The translations under genes were made by a program, and so were the position numbers. Positions 17,681 to 26,510 of a DNA stretch of 64,000 bases are shown here, in pieces (position 1 is the stretch's first letter; each line of letters opens with the position of its first letter). Where the stretch lies: assembly GCA_036508135.1 (NCBI GenBank), contig DATCHW010000064.1:1-64000 (forward strand), given 5' to 3'. Source of the DNA: DATCHW01 sp036508135. Its GTDB lineage: Bacteria > Bacteroidota > Ignavibacteria > Tepidaquicellales > Tepidaquicellaceae. The notes below the pieces were generated by a model. That model saw only the letters and a program-made list of their open reading frames with translations, was not told the origin of the DNA and searched no databases.

Positions 17681-17724
17681 ATTACGGGACTGACGCATCC
17701 CGATGGAATCGGGAGGGTCGTTCA

Positions 17725-17825
17725 GTTCGAGTCTTCTCATCCCGACAACGGGGTCGTCCCGATAAAATCGGGATCATCCCGACGAGAAAAAAATTAAGCC
17801 GGTTCATCATAAACCGGCTTTTTTT
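17725..17825 (+). repeat. Repeat B: duplicated tRNA-Pro 3' end plus terminator
   Basis: A second copy of the tRNA T-arm and acceptor 3' strand with its terminator (stem 17796-17820). No 5' half of a tRNA precedes it. This is the pattern left when an element integrates in a tRNA 3' end. The 17826-17922 gap shows nothing else. Confidence 0.75.
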
Positions 17826-17922
17826 GACCTATTTTTTTAATCATTGTTTTAATTTCAATCTCTGATTACCTTTATTAAGTGATAAATTCAAATTTATTTT
17901 TCAAATTAAAGAAAGGAATATT

Positions 17923-18627
17923 TTGAAAAAATTAAATTCCATTTTGGTAGTTTTGTTCATGCTGATGTTCGTTAACTCTTATTCACAAACACCTCTACGC
18001 GGAAGTATTAATTTAGGGATGAATGTCCCTATGAGTGATTTTGGTAATGTGTATAAAGGGGGATTATCTGCAGAAGCAGGATTATTTTATTCAATACCTA
18101 TGACCGGTATAGACCTGACTTTAACTATTGGATATAACGGCTTTAAGTATAAAAATGAATATTTTACAGGACTCGTAAATACTAATCTCGGCGTAGGAGT
18201 TAGTGGTTTTGCTGTTGACTGGAGTGCGACTGTGATTCCGATTATGGTCGGTGCAAGATATAAATTCCCTGCAGGAGGTATAAATCCATACATCAGCGGC
18301 GAGCTTGGATTGCATATGACGAGCTTTAGTGACAGATTTAACGGAGCAATAATTATCGGCAATAGTTCAAATCCAACTACTTTTCAATTGAACGGAACGA
18401 CTGAATCGGGAAGCGAAACCGGATTTGGATTTGCTTTCGGAGCAGGTGTTGAAATTCCTGTAGCGCCAAAAATCGCCTTAGATTTGGGTGCGAAATATAA
18501 TTACGGGGGAGTGATTTACTCTAAATCATATACTGTGTTCAGACATAACGATTCGCAATTCACGACTCTCGAGTTAAAGAATACTTCATTCATAACAATC
18601 AGAGGCGGTGTAGTAATAAATTTCTAA
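17923..18627 (+). CDS. Outer-membrane beta-barrel protein
   Basis: A 234-residue protein that starts at TTG (17923) behind GAAAGGA. A signal peptide (residues 1-21, ends SYSQ) is followed by alternating polar/hydrophobic strands with Gly-rich turns (GSINLGMNVPMSDFG, GLSAEAGLFYSIP, NPYISGELGLHMTSF, GFAFGAGVEIPVAPKIALDLG) and a final strand ending in Phe, the usual barrel-closing residue. This is the 8-strand OmpA/porin-like layout common in the Bacteroidota lineage. Monocistronic, with a terminator 20 bp downstream. No ligand can be named. Confidence 0.8.
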   Translation: MKKLNSILVVLFMLMFVNSYSQTPLRGSINLGMNVPMSDFGNVYKGGLSAEAGLFYSIPMTGIDLTLTIGYNGFKYKNEYFTGLVNTNLGVGVSGFAVDWSATVIPIMVGARYKFPAGGINPYISGELGLHMTSFSDRFNGAIIIGNSSNPTTFQLNGTTESGSETGFGFAFGAGVEIPVAPKIALDLGAKYNYGGVIYSKSYTVFRHNDSQFTTLELKNTSFITIRGGVVINF

Positions 18628-18646
18628 ATTAGTTTTAATCGTATTG

Positions 18647-18682
18647 AAATCCCCGGTAATGAAACTTATCAGGGATTTTTTT
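18647..18682 (+). terminator. Rho-independent terminator
   Basis: AAATCCC (18647-18653) pairs with GGGATTT (18672-18678) around an 18-nt loop and is followed by a T run. Confidence 0.55.
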
Positions 18683-18818
18683 ATTGTAAAAAGAACTTTG
18701 AAATCAAGGAGGGGATTTTTATTGAAATTTTAGTGGTTTTTAACGATAATTCTGATTTTATGGAACAAAAGCAGAGTTTTTTTAGTATTAAATATATGAT
18801 TATTTTAACTAACTTTAA

Positions 18819-19535
18819 TTGAAAAAAACAGAAATGAAAACAAGATATATTTTTATTATCTTTTTATTTTTATTGGTTTCTGCAACATTTTACAGCTGCA
18901 ATGATAACAGTACAAATCCCGCAATTGATAATTTTGAATTGAGTTATACTTCGTCAAGAGATACTGTTCTTACCGATGCCAGCAATATATTAATTCTCGA
19001 TACTGTAAAAATACTGCTTAAGGACATTAAGTTAAATGTAGCAAGCACTGGCGACTCTTCAAATTTCAAAGTGGGACCATATGTTCTATTTCTTAATCTA
19101 ACCTCAAGTAATCTAACCTCAAGCGTCAATTCGATAGGGACAGGATTCATCCCCGCCGGAAGTTACGACAAGATACAGTTTGAAGTTCATAAACTTGAAA
19201 CCAACGAAACTCCTCCGGACCCGGATTTCAGAGATTCATTAGGGAATTATTCAGTTGTGGTAAAGGGGAGATTTAACGGGACACCTTTTGTTTACAAATC
19301 AACGAAATCGGCAAAACAAAAAATCAACTACCCAACAATAGTGACTCTGTACACTGAAACGAAAACAAACGTTACCTTGCTTATCAGACCTCAAATCTGG
19401 TTCATGAAAGATAATGACTATCTGGATCCGAATAATACGGCAAACTGGAGCGATATCGATAACAATATAAAAGACAATATAAAGGGAAACTTCAAAGCGT
19501 TCAAAGATAACAATAAAGACGGGATACCTGACTAA
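18819..19535 (+). CDS. Lipoprotein, possibly DUF4382-like
   Basis: A 238-residue frame from TTG at 18819; an ATG at 18834 (MKTRYIFII) gives a more normal signal. The lipobox is FYSC, with the Cys followed by a Ser/Asn-rich linker, so it is probably lipid-anchored in the envelope. The body (SSRDTVLTDASNILILDTVKILLKDIKL, read as strands; later VLFLNLTSSNLTSSV and FIPAGSYDKIQFEV) resembles the beta-sandwich DUF4382 family with its conserved AGSYDKIQ-type strand. The tail is Asp/Asn-rich and may bind calcium. Function unknown. Confidence 0.6.
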   Translation: MKKTEMKTRYIFIIFLFLLVSATFYSCNDNSTNPAIDNFELSYTSSRDTVLTDASNILILDTVKILLKDIKLNVASTGDSSNFKVGPYVLFLNLTSSNLTSSVNSIGTGFIPAGSYDKIQFEVHKLETNETPPDPDFRDSLGNYSVVVKGRFNGTPFVYKSTKSAKQKINYPTIVTLYTETKTNVTLLIRPQIWFMKDNDYLDPNNTANWSDIDNNIKDNIKGNFKAFKDNNKDGIPD

Positions 19536-19604
19536 GGACCTCATCCAACTCCACCTTGGTAAGGGGGAGAGTGAGTGTAATTTCATTTTAGGTATATAAA
19601 TATA

Positions 19605-19638
19605 AAGCCTGAATAGAATTTCTATTCAGGCTTTTTTT
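19605..19638. terminator. Bidirectional terminator between convergent genes
   Basis: An 11-bp stem AAGCCTGAATA/TATTCAGGCTT (19605-19615 with 19623-19633) has Ts on one side and an A-rich flank on the other. It lies between the plus gene ending at 19535 and the minus gene ending at 19661. Confidence 0.85.
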
Positions 19639-19660
19639 ATTCCACGATTCTTATAGAATT

Positions 19661-21421
19661 TTATTTCACGAGCAGCATTCGTTTCACATCTGTAAAGCTG
19701 CCTGTCTCAAGCCGGTAAAAATATACACCGCTTGAATTTTTGTCTGCATTCCATTGGACTTCATATGTTCCGGGATTGAGCTTCTGGTTCACAAGTGTTG
19801 AAACTCCCCTGCCAAGGATATTATAGACTTTGAGTGTAACAAACTGACCACCTTTAGGAATTTCAAAACGTATATTTGTTGAAGGATTAAACGGATTAGG
19901 ATAATTTTGATATAAAGAAAATTTTTCCGGAATTTTTGATTCAATAGTAATAATACCTATCTGCAGATAATCTCCATAAACGCCATTGTGCCTTGTATTA
20001 TACTGCCACATCGGAACATAAACTTTTAATGGTGTGTAAGTCATTCCTGTATTCCAGGCATAAACATTTGTATAAGAACTGTTGCCAAAGCCTTCTATAC
20101 CGGCACCTGTCATATCGAGTATTCCGTTCCCGTTCAGGTCACCGAGGCAGGGAGTGCTGAACATTGTTGTACCCTTAGTAATAAGTGGCCAGCCTGCAAC
20201 GGGCGTGCCATCGTGATTGAATGCTAAATATTGTCCCAATGTATCGGCTATAGTCTGCGTGTTATCATCAATTATTAATTCAGTCATACCATCTCCGTCA
20301 ATATCTGCTAAAGATACCTGGTCATTGATTGCATTTAATCCCGTTACGGGGAAACCTGTGAGCGCAGTTCCGTTTACATTCCAGGCATAAAGCTTATCAG
20401 CGGGAGTAGTGCTCATCACCTGATCTCCCACAGCAATATCGAGTATATTATCGTTATCAATAAAGCCGACTGCGGGAGGTCCGTAAACCCAATTATCAGT
20501 TGTTTTTGGCCAGCCGGATAAAACGGTTGCATTTTGTTTAAGGATATAAACAAAACCGCCGCTTGATGAGTGAGTACCAAATATAATTTCCCTTTTATTA
20601 TCATTATCGACATCTGCAAGTACCGGAGATGAATAAGAAGTATTATCTCCGTTCGGGAGCACAAACGGAAAACCGGGAATGGAATCTCCATTCGGCTTGA
20701 AAGCATAAATTGAAGAATATGATTCCGTAATGATTTCAGGAATTCCATCATTATCAATATCCCCTACTGCAGCACTCGATGCGGGGACGGTGGCAGTGGC
20801 TTTTGGCCAACCTGTCAACACGGTTCCATCCCCTTTATAAACGTAAACCCAACCTGTCGGATAAGTTCTCTTGTTTACAATAATCTCCATTTTACCATCG
20901 TTATTTACATCAGCAAGTACGGGAGTCCTTGTTGTATATCCGTGATTGACCGGAAATCCCGTACACACGGTTCCATTTTTCTTGTAAGCATAAATATATC
21001 CACCTGAAGTGGCTCCGTGGTTTGTAACAACGATTTCTCCCTGCCCGTCGCCGTCTATATCTCCGAATGACGGGGAACCGTCCATTGCATACGATGCCAC
21101 AGTTTTGGGCCATCCGGGAACACTTGTACCGTCAAGATTGAATGCCTGCACGGTATATCCGATATTATATACAATTTCGAATTCCGGGTCAGAATCCATA
21201 TTGCAATAAATAGCTCCTTCTTGCGTATTATATTGAATATGTTTTGGAAATCCGGGAAATAAAGTAAATGAATTCGCTTCAAATGCAAAAACACTTTTTG
21301 AAAATTCATTATTAATGACCGATATATTTCCCATTACATCGGGAATTACGGGGGTCATTATTTTTTGGCTATACCCGTTAGAAACTAAAAGGAGTAAAAT
21401 AATTGTAATAAATTTTTTCAT
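19661..21421 (-). CDS. Secreted FG-GAP/VCBS-repeat protein with T9SS tail
   Basis: A 586-residue protein with a signal peptide (residues 1-19, ends GYSQ). The body has about eight propeller repeats of the FG-GAP/VCBS kind: PSFGDIDGDGQGEIVVTN, PVLADVNNDGKMEIIVNK, AAVGDIDNDGIPEIITES, SLADIDGDGMTELIIDD and others. The DxDxDG loops are calcium-binding in this family. The last about 85 residues are a type A sorting domain (LYQNYPNPFNPSTNIRFEI to DVKRMLLVK). It is probably a secreted or surface-attached beta-propeller; the ligand is unknown. Confidence 0.85.
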   Translation of the reverse strand: MKKFITIILLLLVSNGYSQKIMTPVIPDVMGNISVINNEFSKSVFAFEANSFTLFPGFPKHIQYNTQEGAIYCNMDSDPEFEIVYNIGYTVQAFNLDGTSVPGWPKTVASYAMDGSPSFGDIDGDGQGEIVVTNHGATSGGYIYAYKKNGTVCTGFPVNHGYTTRTPVLADVNNDGKMEIIVNKRTYPTGWVYVYKGDGTVLTGWPKATATVPASSAAVGDIDNDGIPEIITESYSSIYAFKPNGDSIPGFPFVLPNGDNTSYSSPVLADVDNDNKREIIFGTHSSSGGFVYILKQNATVLSGWPKTTDNWVYGPPAVGFIDNDNILDIAVGDQVMSTTPADKLYAWNVNGTALTGFPVTGLNAINDQVSLADIDGDGMTELIIDDNTQTIADTLGQYLAFNHDGTPVAGWPLITKGTTMFSTPCLGDLNGNGILDMTGAGIEGFGNSSYTNVYAWNTGMTYTPLKVYVPMWQYNTRHNGVYGDYLQIGIITIESKIPEKFSLYQNYPNPFNPSTNIRFEIPKGGQFVTLKVYNILGRGVSTLVNQKLNPGTYEVQWNADKNSSGVYFYRLETGSFTDVKRMLLVK

Positions 21422-21580
21422 GATTAAAAATATTATTTTGTTTGGAAAGATTCATAATTGAAAGTATTGTTATTTAAACTTAATGTTTCTTTTTTAAATA
21501 TGCGATGTCTTTTTTATTCTGAATCGAATTTTTTACAGTTTATGTTTGTGCAGCTTCATTTTATAGTCAAAACCCCCAAA

Positions 21581-21602
21581 CCCCCCTTTAATCAAAGGGG
21601 GG
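21581..21602. repeat. CCCCCC/GGGGGG hairpin
   Basis: CCCCCCTTT and AAAGGGGGG form a 9-bp stem with a 4-nt loop just after the M28 peptidase gene (minus strand). A related CCCCCTTT/AAGGGGG element lies near 55,990-56,010. A transcript end or an intergenic repeat. Confidence 0.5.
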
Positions 21603-21629
21603 ATTAGAGGAAATATTTCAAAACAATGT

Positions 21630-23006
21630 TTATTTTAATCCGTATTCATCGATTAAATAGATGAGTGATGCCATAGCGGCACTGCCGAGCTGGAGTTCAC
21701 GACGGTTTACTTTTTCAAATACGTCATTCGGTGAGTGATGGCTATCAAAATATCTTTGTGAGTCGACATCCAAACCAATGAGAGGAAATCCCTGGTCTTT
21801 CAGAAACCATACATCCACACCGCTGCCGCCTTTTTCTATAAAAAATAAATCATAAGGTCTGAGAATACGAAGCCACTTCTGCATAACCGATACAACTGTA
21901 TCGCTCGCATCTATGGAAAATCCGGTTGGAGTAAATCCTCCGCCGTCCGACTCTATTGCCGCAATATGTTTTTCGTTCATTGATTTGACAATTTCAGCAT
22001 ACTTCCTTGCACCCCGCTGGGCAATTTCTTCGTCCATATAAGCGACAAATCGTATCGTATGTTTTGGTTTAATATTTAATTCTTTGTATAGACGCAGTAC
22101 TTCGATTCCCTGGACAATTCCTGCCCCATCATCGTGCGCTCCTTCGCCTGTATCCCAGGAATCCAGATGACCGCCTACGAGAATTATTTCTTCAGGGAAT
22201 TCACTGCCTTTTATTTCCCCTATTACGTTATAAGATTTTACTTCAGGATTTTCGATACAAGTAGTTCTGAAATAGAAATTAAGCGATGGATCATTTTTAA
22301 GGAAATTACTAAGCCGTTCTGCATCTTTAGTCGAAATTGCAATTGCAGGAATTCTTTTTGTACTGTCTTCATATCGCATTATCCCCGTATGCGGAAAGCT
22401 ATCGAAAGCCACAGTGGCAGAGCGTATCACTACTCCAATAGCACCGAGTTTTGCCGCTTCAATCGCACCGTGAACCCTCTGGTCAACTGCACTGCCATAT
22501 CCTGAACCGGTATTTATAAATCTCTGGTCTGCTGCACGGCTGAAGAAAACTATTTTTCCTCCCACTTTTTCCCTGCCGAGGCTTTTTAACTCGTCAAAAC
22601 TTTTCACTTCGATAACATTTGCAGAAATACCATCTTCTCCCGTTCCAATTGACATCCCCAATGCACAGCAGTTGAAATAATATTTCCCGCTTGTGCTTGA
22701 ATTAATATAAGATATTTCTTTTTCTCCCCTTACCCACTGCTTAACCCTACACTCCTGAAGATATACATTATCAAGATTCATATCTTTTAAGACATTCTTT
22801 ACCCAATCAATTGCGATTTCCGATTGAGGCGAGCCGCAAATCCTCCCGCCGATATTTTTACATAAGTAACGGAGATTCTCATAAGAGATTGATGAGGTCA
22901 ACGCTTCACTGTAAATATTTCTGATTATCAATGAATCATCACTTTGTGAGATGACCTTTCCTGATATAACCAGGATTAAAAGGGCTAACAGTATTTTTAT
23001 TCTCAT
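21630..23006 (-). CDS. Secreted M28-family metallopeptidase
   Basis: A 458-residue protein with a signal peptide (residues 1-20, ends VISQ). A PA-like inserted domain (about 130-260) precedes the zinc peptidase core. Metal-ligand motifs of family M28 are in order: GGHLDSWDTG (His, Asp), HDDGAG (Asp), YMDEEIAQRG (Glu-Glu), ESDGG (Asp) and FDSHHSPND (His). It most resembles carboxypeptidase Q/aminopeptidase-type members, which take amino acids off short peptides outside the cytoplasm. The start ATG is at 23006. It is separated from the T9SS gene by about 200 bp. Confidence 0.9.
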   Translation of the reverse strand: MRIKILLALLILVISGKVISQSDDSLIIRNIYSEALTSSISYENLRYLCKNIGGRICGSPQSEIAIDWVKNVLKDMNLDNVYLQECRVKQWVRGEKEISYINSSTSGKYYFNCCALGMSIGTGEDGISANVIEVKSFDELKSLGREKVGGKIVFFSRAADQRFINTGSGYGSAVDQRVHGAIEAAKLGAIGVVIRSATVAFDSFPHTGIMRYEDSTKRIPAIAISTKDAERLSNFLKNDPSLNFYFRTTCIENPEVKSYNVIGEIKGSEFPEEIILVGGHLDSWDTGEGAHDDGAGIVQGIEVLRLYKELNIKPKHTIRFVAYMDEEIAQRGARKYAEIVKSMNEKHIAAIESDGGGFTPTGFSIDASDTVVSVMQKWLRILRPYDLFFIEKGGSGVDVWFLKDQGFPLIGLDVDSQRYFDSHHSPNDVFEKVNRRELQLGSAAMASLIYLIDEYGLK

Positions 23007-23124
23007 TTTTTCAATTTTACGATTGTTACAATTTAATATCTGATTTAATAAGATTAAACTTATTAATAGGGAAACATTTTATTCTGACCGGAGTTTAATA
23101 AATAACAATTTAATTCATTTTATT

Positions 23125-24192
23125 ATGGGAAAATTTAATTTATTTACGATTACAATAATATTTTTTATTTCTATATTATTATACGGGAAAACCTATGCTC
23201 AGGATTCGATTTTATTTTGCGCAAATCCTGAATCATTTTTTTCTGCAATAAAGAGCGGGAAAGCTGCTTCTATCAATAAAACTGCGTGGTTATCCGAATT
23301 CATTATGGAGGAAAACAGTCTGATAACAGTTTATCCCAATACCCCCCTTTATGATAATTATCTTGTGGATATTAAAATCACCGACCTTAAGAAAAATCAA
23401 ACTAATGACAGATATTTAGAATATTCAATATTAGGATATATCTTTGAAGGCTGTACTAAATTCTCAAGTAAATATAAACAGTTCATAAATAAGTCATGTT
23501 CGCTAATTACATTTTCTCCCGAAGAGGCGATGAATATTTTTTATGAAGGACTAACGAAAGAAGTTGATGATAATTATGACATAACCGGTGAAATAGTATC
23601 TTTATATGATAAAATGTGCAAGAAAGTAAAACCGATGCCTGTCAAGAAACCGGCAGTTTATTTATATCCCGAACAAGATATGAATATCAAAGTAACATTA
23701 TCCGTGAATGGTATTATAACGAAAACAGAACCCTATTATAATTCAGTGTGGGATGTGTTTGCAACTAAGAACGGAATTATTAATGATAAATATGATTATC
23801 TCTTTTACGAAGCAGACCTGAATAAAATAGAACTTCCCGACAAAGGATGGGTTGTGGAATACGTTAATCTGGAGAATTGGTTTGACAAATATCTGCCTGC
23901 ACTTGGATTAAATAAGAAAGAGACTGAACAATTTAAAGAGTACTGGTTGAAAGATTTAAAAAAAGAAAACTTTTATGAAATCAGATTACTTGATGATAAT
24001 TTTCTTAATGAGAATATGAAACTTATGGTCTCACCTGAGCCGCAGACACTGATTCGACTGAATTTTTATTTCAAACCTCTGAAAGAAAAAACAAATTTAA
24101 AGGAACCCGAAATCACAAAAAAAGAAAGAAAAGGATTTACAGTTGTGGAGTGGGGTGGAATTAATGAAAGAGATTTTAAAATCATACCCTGA
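23125..24192 (+). CDS. Exported protein with a KPAVYLYP motif domain
   Basis: A 355-residue protein with a signal peptide (residues 1-25, ends TYAQ). The C-terminal half opens with KKPAVYLYPEQDMNIKV and continues with SVWDVFATKNG, YDYLFYEA, GWVVEYVNLENWF and LKKENFYEIRLL. The KPxIYLYP start followed by a W-x-V-x-A strand and YLFxE recurs in uncharacterised bacterial proteins; I cannot attach a function. No enzyme motifs are evident. The gene is divergent from the M28 peptidase gene (118 bp between starts). Confidence 0.65.
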   Translation: MGKFNLFTITIIFFISILLYGKTYAQDSILFCANPESFFSAIKSGKAASINKTAWLSEFIMEENSLITVYPNTPLYDNYLVDIKITDLKKNQTNDRYLEYSILGYIFEGCTKFSSKYKQFINKSCSLITFSPEEAMNIFYEGLTKEVDDNYDITGEIVSLYDKMCKKVKPMPVKKPAVYLYPEQDMNIKVTLSVNGIITKTEPYYNSVWDVFATKNGIINDKYDYLFYEADLNKIELPDKGWVVEYVNLENWFDKYLPALGLNKKETEQFKEYWLKDLKKENFYEIRLLDDNFLNENMKLMVSPEPQTLIRLNFYFKPLKEKTNLKEPEITKKERKGFTVVEWGGINERDFKIIP

Positions 24193-24219
24193 ATAAATAA
24201 AACGAAACCAAATTATTTG

Positions 24220-24291
24220 TACCCCGTAGTGGATTCGAACCACTAAAGGCAGAACCGGAATCTGCTGGTTTATCTATTAGCCTACGAGAGC
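24220..24291 (-). tRNA. tRNA-Arg(CCG)-like copy with a degraded acceptor stem
   Basis: The 3' two thirds match the intact tRNA at 25124-25195, including the CCG anticodon in loop TTCCGGT. The 5' acceptor strand is GCTCTCG instead of GCCCCGT, leaving mismatches at pairs 6 and 7 and several G-U pairs, so it is probably not functional. Confidence 0.55.
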
Positions 24292-24314
24292 GTATTCAAT
24301 TAATAATTAATAAT

Positions 24315-24365
24315 TAGTCCCGATTCACAAGTTCATCGGGATCTACGCTTCGCTTCGATAATTAG
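24315..24365. repeat. Dispersed intergenic repeat, copy 1
   Basis: A 51-bp unit beginning TAGTCCCGATTCACAAG, with CCCGAT/ATCGGG ends and a GCTTCGCTTCG tail, occurs three times within 1.2 kb (24315, 25239, 25461). Copies 1 and 3 are followed by the same AATGCRAAARCTCTTTCAATG string. Confidence 0.8.
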
Positions 24366-24440
24366 TTAATAATAATATCAAATCATAATAAATAAATGCA
24401 AAAGCTCTTTCAATGAAGTTATAGTTGCATAAGTTAGATA

Positions 24441-24545
24441 ATTCCACGCCACTGTTGGTGTTTTAGCGAAGCAGCACCAACAGATTCCACGCCACTGTTG
24501 GTGACATTCAAACTACGTTTAAACTAAACACCAACAACGGTGGAA
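24441..24545. repeat. GTTGGTG/CACCAAC inverted-repeat cluster
   Basis: GATTCCACGCCACTGTTGGTG-like units occur twice, each facing a CACCAAC reverse copy, and can fold into hairpins. A related hairpin (GCTGGTGTTTTAACGCAGTGAC..., partial) sits near 46,430-46,460. With the tRNA-like copy these account for the 400-bp gap before the DinB-like gene. Confidence 0.6.
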
Positions 24546-24593
24546 AAGGTTACGAAGCAGAGCTTCGTAACCTGAAAAAGCAGGATAAAAGAT

Positions 24594-24923
24594 TTATAAT
24601 TCTTTCAGAACTGTATATATATAATCTGTTTTAGGTGGTGTAAGTCCCTGCTGGCGAATCATTCTCAAAATTTGAGCCCTGTGATGAATACAATGATAAT
24701 TTAGTTGCAGTGAAACTTCACGAATCTTCGCTTTGAAGGTTTTGTTACTATCGGTTGGCTGAAAAATTATTTCATTTTCCAAATCAGTTTTATCAATTGA
24801 TTCTAAATATTTTATCCAATCATTTACATTTTCACTCCATAGCTGTTCTATTTGTTCGAGAGGAAAAACCGGTCCCATCCAGGTTAACGAAGTATCATTA
24901 ACTTTTTTTGTAATTCTATTCAT
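24594..24923 (-). CDS. DinB/YfiT-family protein, C-terminal portion
   Basis: A 109-residue frame matching the C-terminal two thirds of the DinB-like four-helix metal-binding family: VSLQLNYHCIHHRAQILRMI has the His-x3-His pair of the last metal site, and the protein ends near DYIYTVLKEL as in family members. Full-length members have about 150-170 residues. The missing N-terminal helix is encoded directly upstream in the same frame (24930-25061) but is cut off by a TAA at 24930-24932. Translation would have to restart at 24923, so the product is probably non-functional. Confidence 0.7.
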   Translation of the reverse strand: MNRITKKVNDTSLTWMGPVFPLEQIEQLWSENVNDWIKYLESIDKTDLENEIIFQPTDSNKTFKAKIREVSLQLNYHCIHHRAQILRMIRQQGLTPPKTDYIYTVLKEL

Positions 24924-24929
24924 CCATTT

Positions 24930-25061
24930 TTACAGAGAATAAATAAAATGGCTGAATAATTTGACCGCTTCTTCTTTATCGGGCATTTGCATCATTGAAT
25001 CAAGTAATTTACGATTTGCCCAATTGTTGTATTTGAAAAAATCAATTAAATATTGTTTCAT
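24930..25061 (-). pseudogene. N-terminal fragment of the DinB-like gene
   Basis: ATG at 25061 opens MKQYLIDFFKYNNWANRKLL, the typical first helix of DinB-like proteins, and runs 43 codons to an in-frame TAA (24930-24932). The same frame then continues into the gene at 24594-24923, so a single nonsense change split it. Confidence 0.75.
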
Positions 25062-25123
25062 AAATTAATATTTTTTTATTTTTATAATTGCACATTGTAA
25101 ATTGAAAATTGAAGATTGATTTG

Positions 25124-25195
25124 TACCCCGTAGTGGATTCGAACCACTAAAGGCAGAACCGGAATCTGCTGGTTTATCCATTAGCCTAACGGGGC
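25124..25195 (-). tRNA. tRNA-Arg (anticodon CCG)
   Basis: Acceptor GCCCCGT pairs with ACGGGGT; anticodon stem GCAGA/TCTGC carries loop TTCCGGT (anticodon CCG); T-arm AGTGG/CCACT has TTCGAAT. It decodes CGG. This is the intact copy of the pair. CCA is not encoded. Confidence 0.9.
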
Positions 25196-25238
25196 GAATC
25201 AATTAAAAATTAAGAATAAAAAATTAAGAATAAAAAAT

Positions 25239-25289
25239 TAGTCCCGATTCACAAGTTCATCGGGATCTACGCTTCGCTTCGATAATTAA
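25239..25289. repeat. Dispersed intergenic repeat, copy 2
   Basis: Same 51-bp unit as at 24315, placed upstream of the intact tRNA-Arg as copy 1 is placed upstream of the degraded one, so the tRNA and repeat were duplicated together. Confidence 0.8.
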
Positions 25290-25304
25290 ATAATAATGAG
25301 CAAC

Positions 25305-25427
25305 TGAAGTTACGCAAACCATAAAAAACAACCGGGTTTGTCATTCTGAACGAAGTGAAGAATCTCGTTTTCATTGATTTTCGAGATGTTTCGCTACGCT
25401 CAACATGACAAATGCGTAACTTCAGTG
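25305..25427. repeat. MITE-like element with terminal inverted repeats
   Basis: The outer inverted repeat ACTGAAGTTACGCA/TGCGTAACTTCAGT encloses TTTGTCATTCTGAAC (from 25337) and TCAACATGACAAA (to 25412). A related element is at 50603-50700. There is no coding capacity. Confidence 0.65.
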
Positions 25428-25460
25428 AGTAATTAAAAAGAACAATTTTAAATTAATAAT

Positions 25461-25511
25461 TAGTCCCGATTCACAAGTTCATCGGGATCTACGCTTCGCT
25501 TCGATAATTAA
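25461..25511. repeat. Dispersed intergenic repeat, copy 3
   Basis: Third copy of the unit described at 24315. Confidence 0.8.
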
Positions 25512-25670
25512 TTAATAATAATATCAAATCATTATAATTAAATGCGAAAACTCTTTCAATGAAGATAAATGGGTATGTCCATCAAGTTCCGTTTAAAATA
25601 ATGAATCTGTTTGTTTTTATTTTCTCCTCAATTCGTCAGTGAGAGGATAAGAAATCAATTAATTTTTATA

Positions 25671-25890
25671 TCTTATTTACACCCCACCCTTAATCCCTCC
25701 CCTTGAATGGGGAGGGAATTTTATGTTTAACATTTGAAGATTTCTTTAATAAACAATGAGGTAATAAATAGTAAGTTATATTTTATTTACACCCCACCCT
25801 TAATCCCTCCCCTTGAATGGGGAGGGAATTTTATGTTTAACTTTTGAAGATTTCTTTAATAAACGATGAGGTAATAAATAGTAAGTTATA
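25671..25890. repeat. Tandem duplication, 2 x 110 bp
   Basis: 25671-25780 and 25781-25890 are almost identical. Each unit holds a CTCCCC/GGGGAG hairpin and GAGGTAATAAATAGTAAG. The array abuts the 3' end of the lipoprotein gene. Confidence 0.85.
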
Positions 25891-25896
25891 TTTTCC

Positions 25897-26418
25897 TTAT
25901 TGCAATTTTATTTTGAGTTTGCCGTCTGTCACAACCATTTTTTTATCTACATCGTTGACAGTACCAGTAGCGGTAAAGCTGAAAGTGCCTTCGATGCTTT
26001 TTTCATCAACTTTTGTGAGAGTGAGTTTTCCATCATCAGACCAATATTGATCATACTCTGATTTTACCTGTTTATCTTTGTTCGTTCTGTACTGAACGTG
26101 TCCGGGTTTATTTTCCTTTGAAAGAATAAAATCACCGGTTTTTAGAGGAGCCTGAATATAGAAAAAGAGATCTTCATATTGTCCGCCTTCAATTTCAATC
26201 TTTGCATATATAGAAAAGACATCACTGCTTTTTATAGCATAACTTAATGAATCAGGAATTAGAAAATCCTTACCATCGATTTTACAGGCGACCCCGGATA
26301 CAAATTCAGACTTCTTTTCTTCCTTTTTTGTGTCTTTATTATCGGTGGTTGATTTTTTACCGCAGCCGATAGCAAACGACAGGAATAAAACAAAAATAAT
26401 TATAAAAACAGATTTCAT
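25897..26418 (-). CDS. Lipoprotein of unknown function
   Basis: A 173-residue protein with a type II signal (lipobox AIGC, Cys19) followed by a Lys/Asp-rich tether. The body (SGVACKIDGKDFLIPDSLSY, an all-beta stretch with FYIQAPLKTGDFIL, and IEGTFSFTATGTV near the end) has the layout of small secreted beta-sandwich lipoproteins of the Bacteroidota group, in which a GTFSF strand is typical. It resembles the lipoprotein at 58110-58670 in plan. A strong AAGGAGG precedes the ATG. Its function cannot be deduced. Confidence 0.7.
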   Translation of the reverse strand: MKSVFIIIFVLFLSFAIGCGKKSTTDNKDTKKEEKKSEFVSGVACKIDGKDFLIPDSLSYAIKSSDVFSIYAKIEIEGGQYEDLFFYIQAPLKTGDFILSKENKPGHVQYRTNKDKQVKSEYDQYWSDDGKLTLTKVDEKSIEGTFSFTATGTVNDVDKKMVVTDGKLKIKLQ

Positions 26419-26510
26419 TTTAACCTCCTTTTAGTTTTTGTGGTAGTGAAATTTAAGGAAATTTATTTTCATTTGAAAAGTAGTAATTTCGGATAGTTCA
26501 CAAACAAAAA

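Noticed and set aside
17531..17797. 88-codon plus frame
   Set aside because: It reads through tRNA-Pro and its duplicated 3' end and terminators; the repeats explain the frame.
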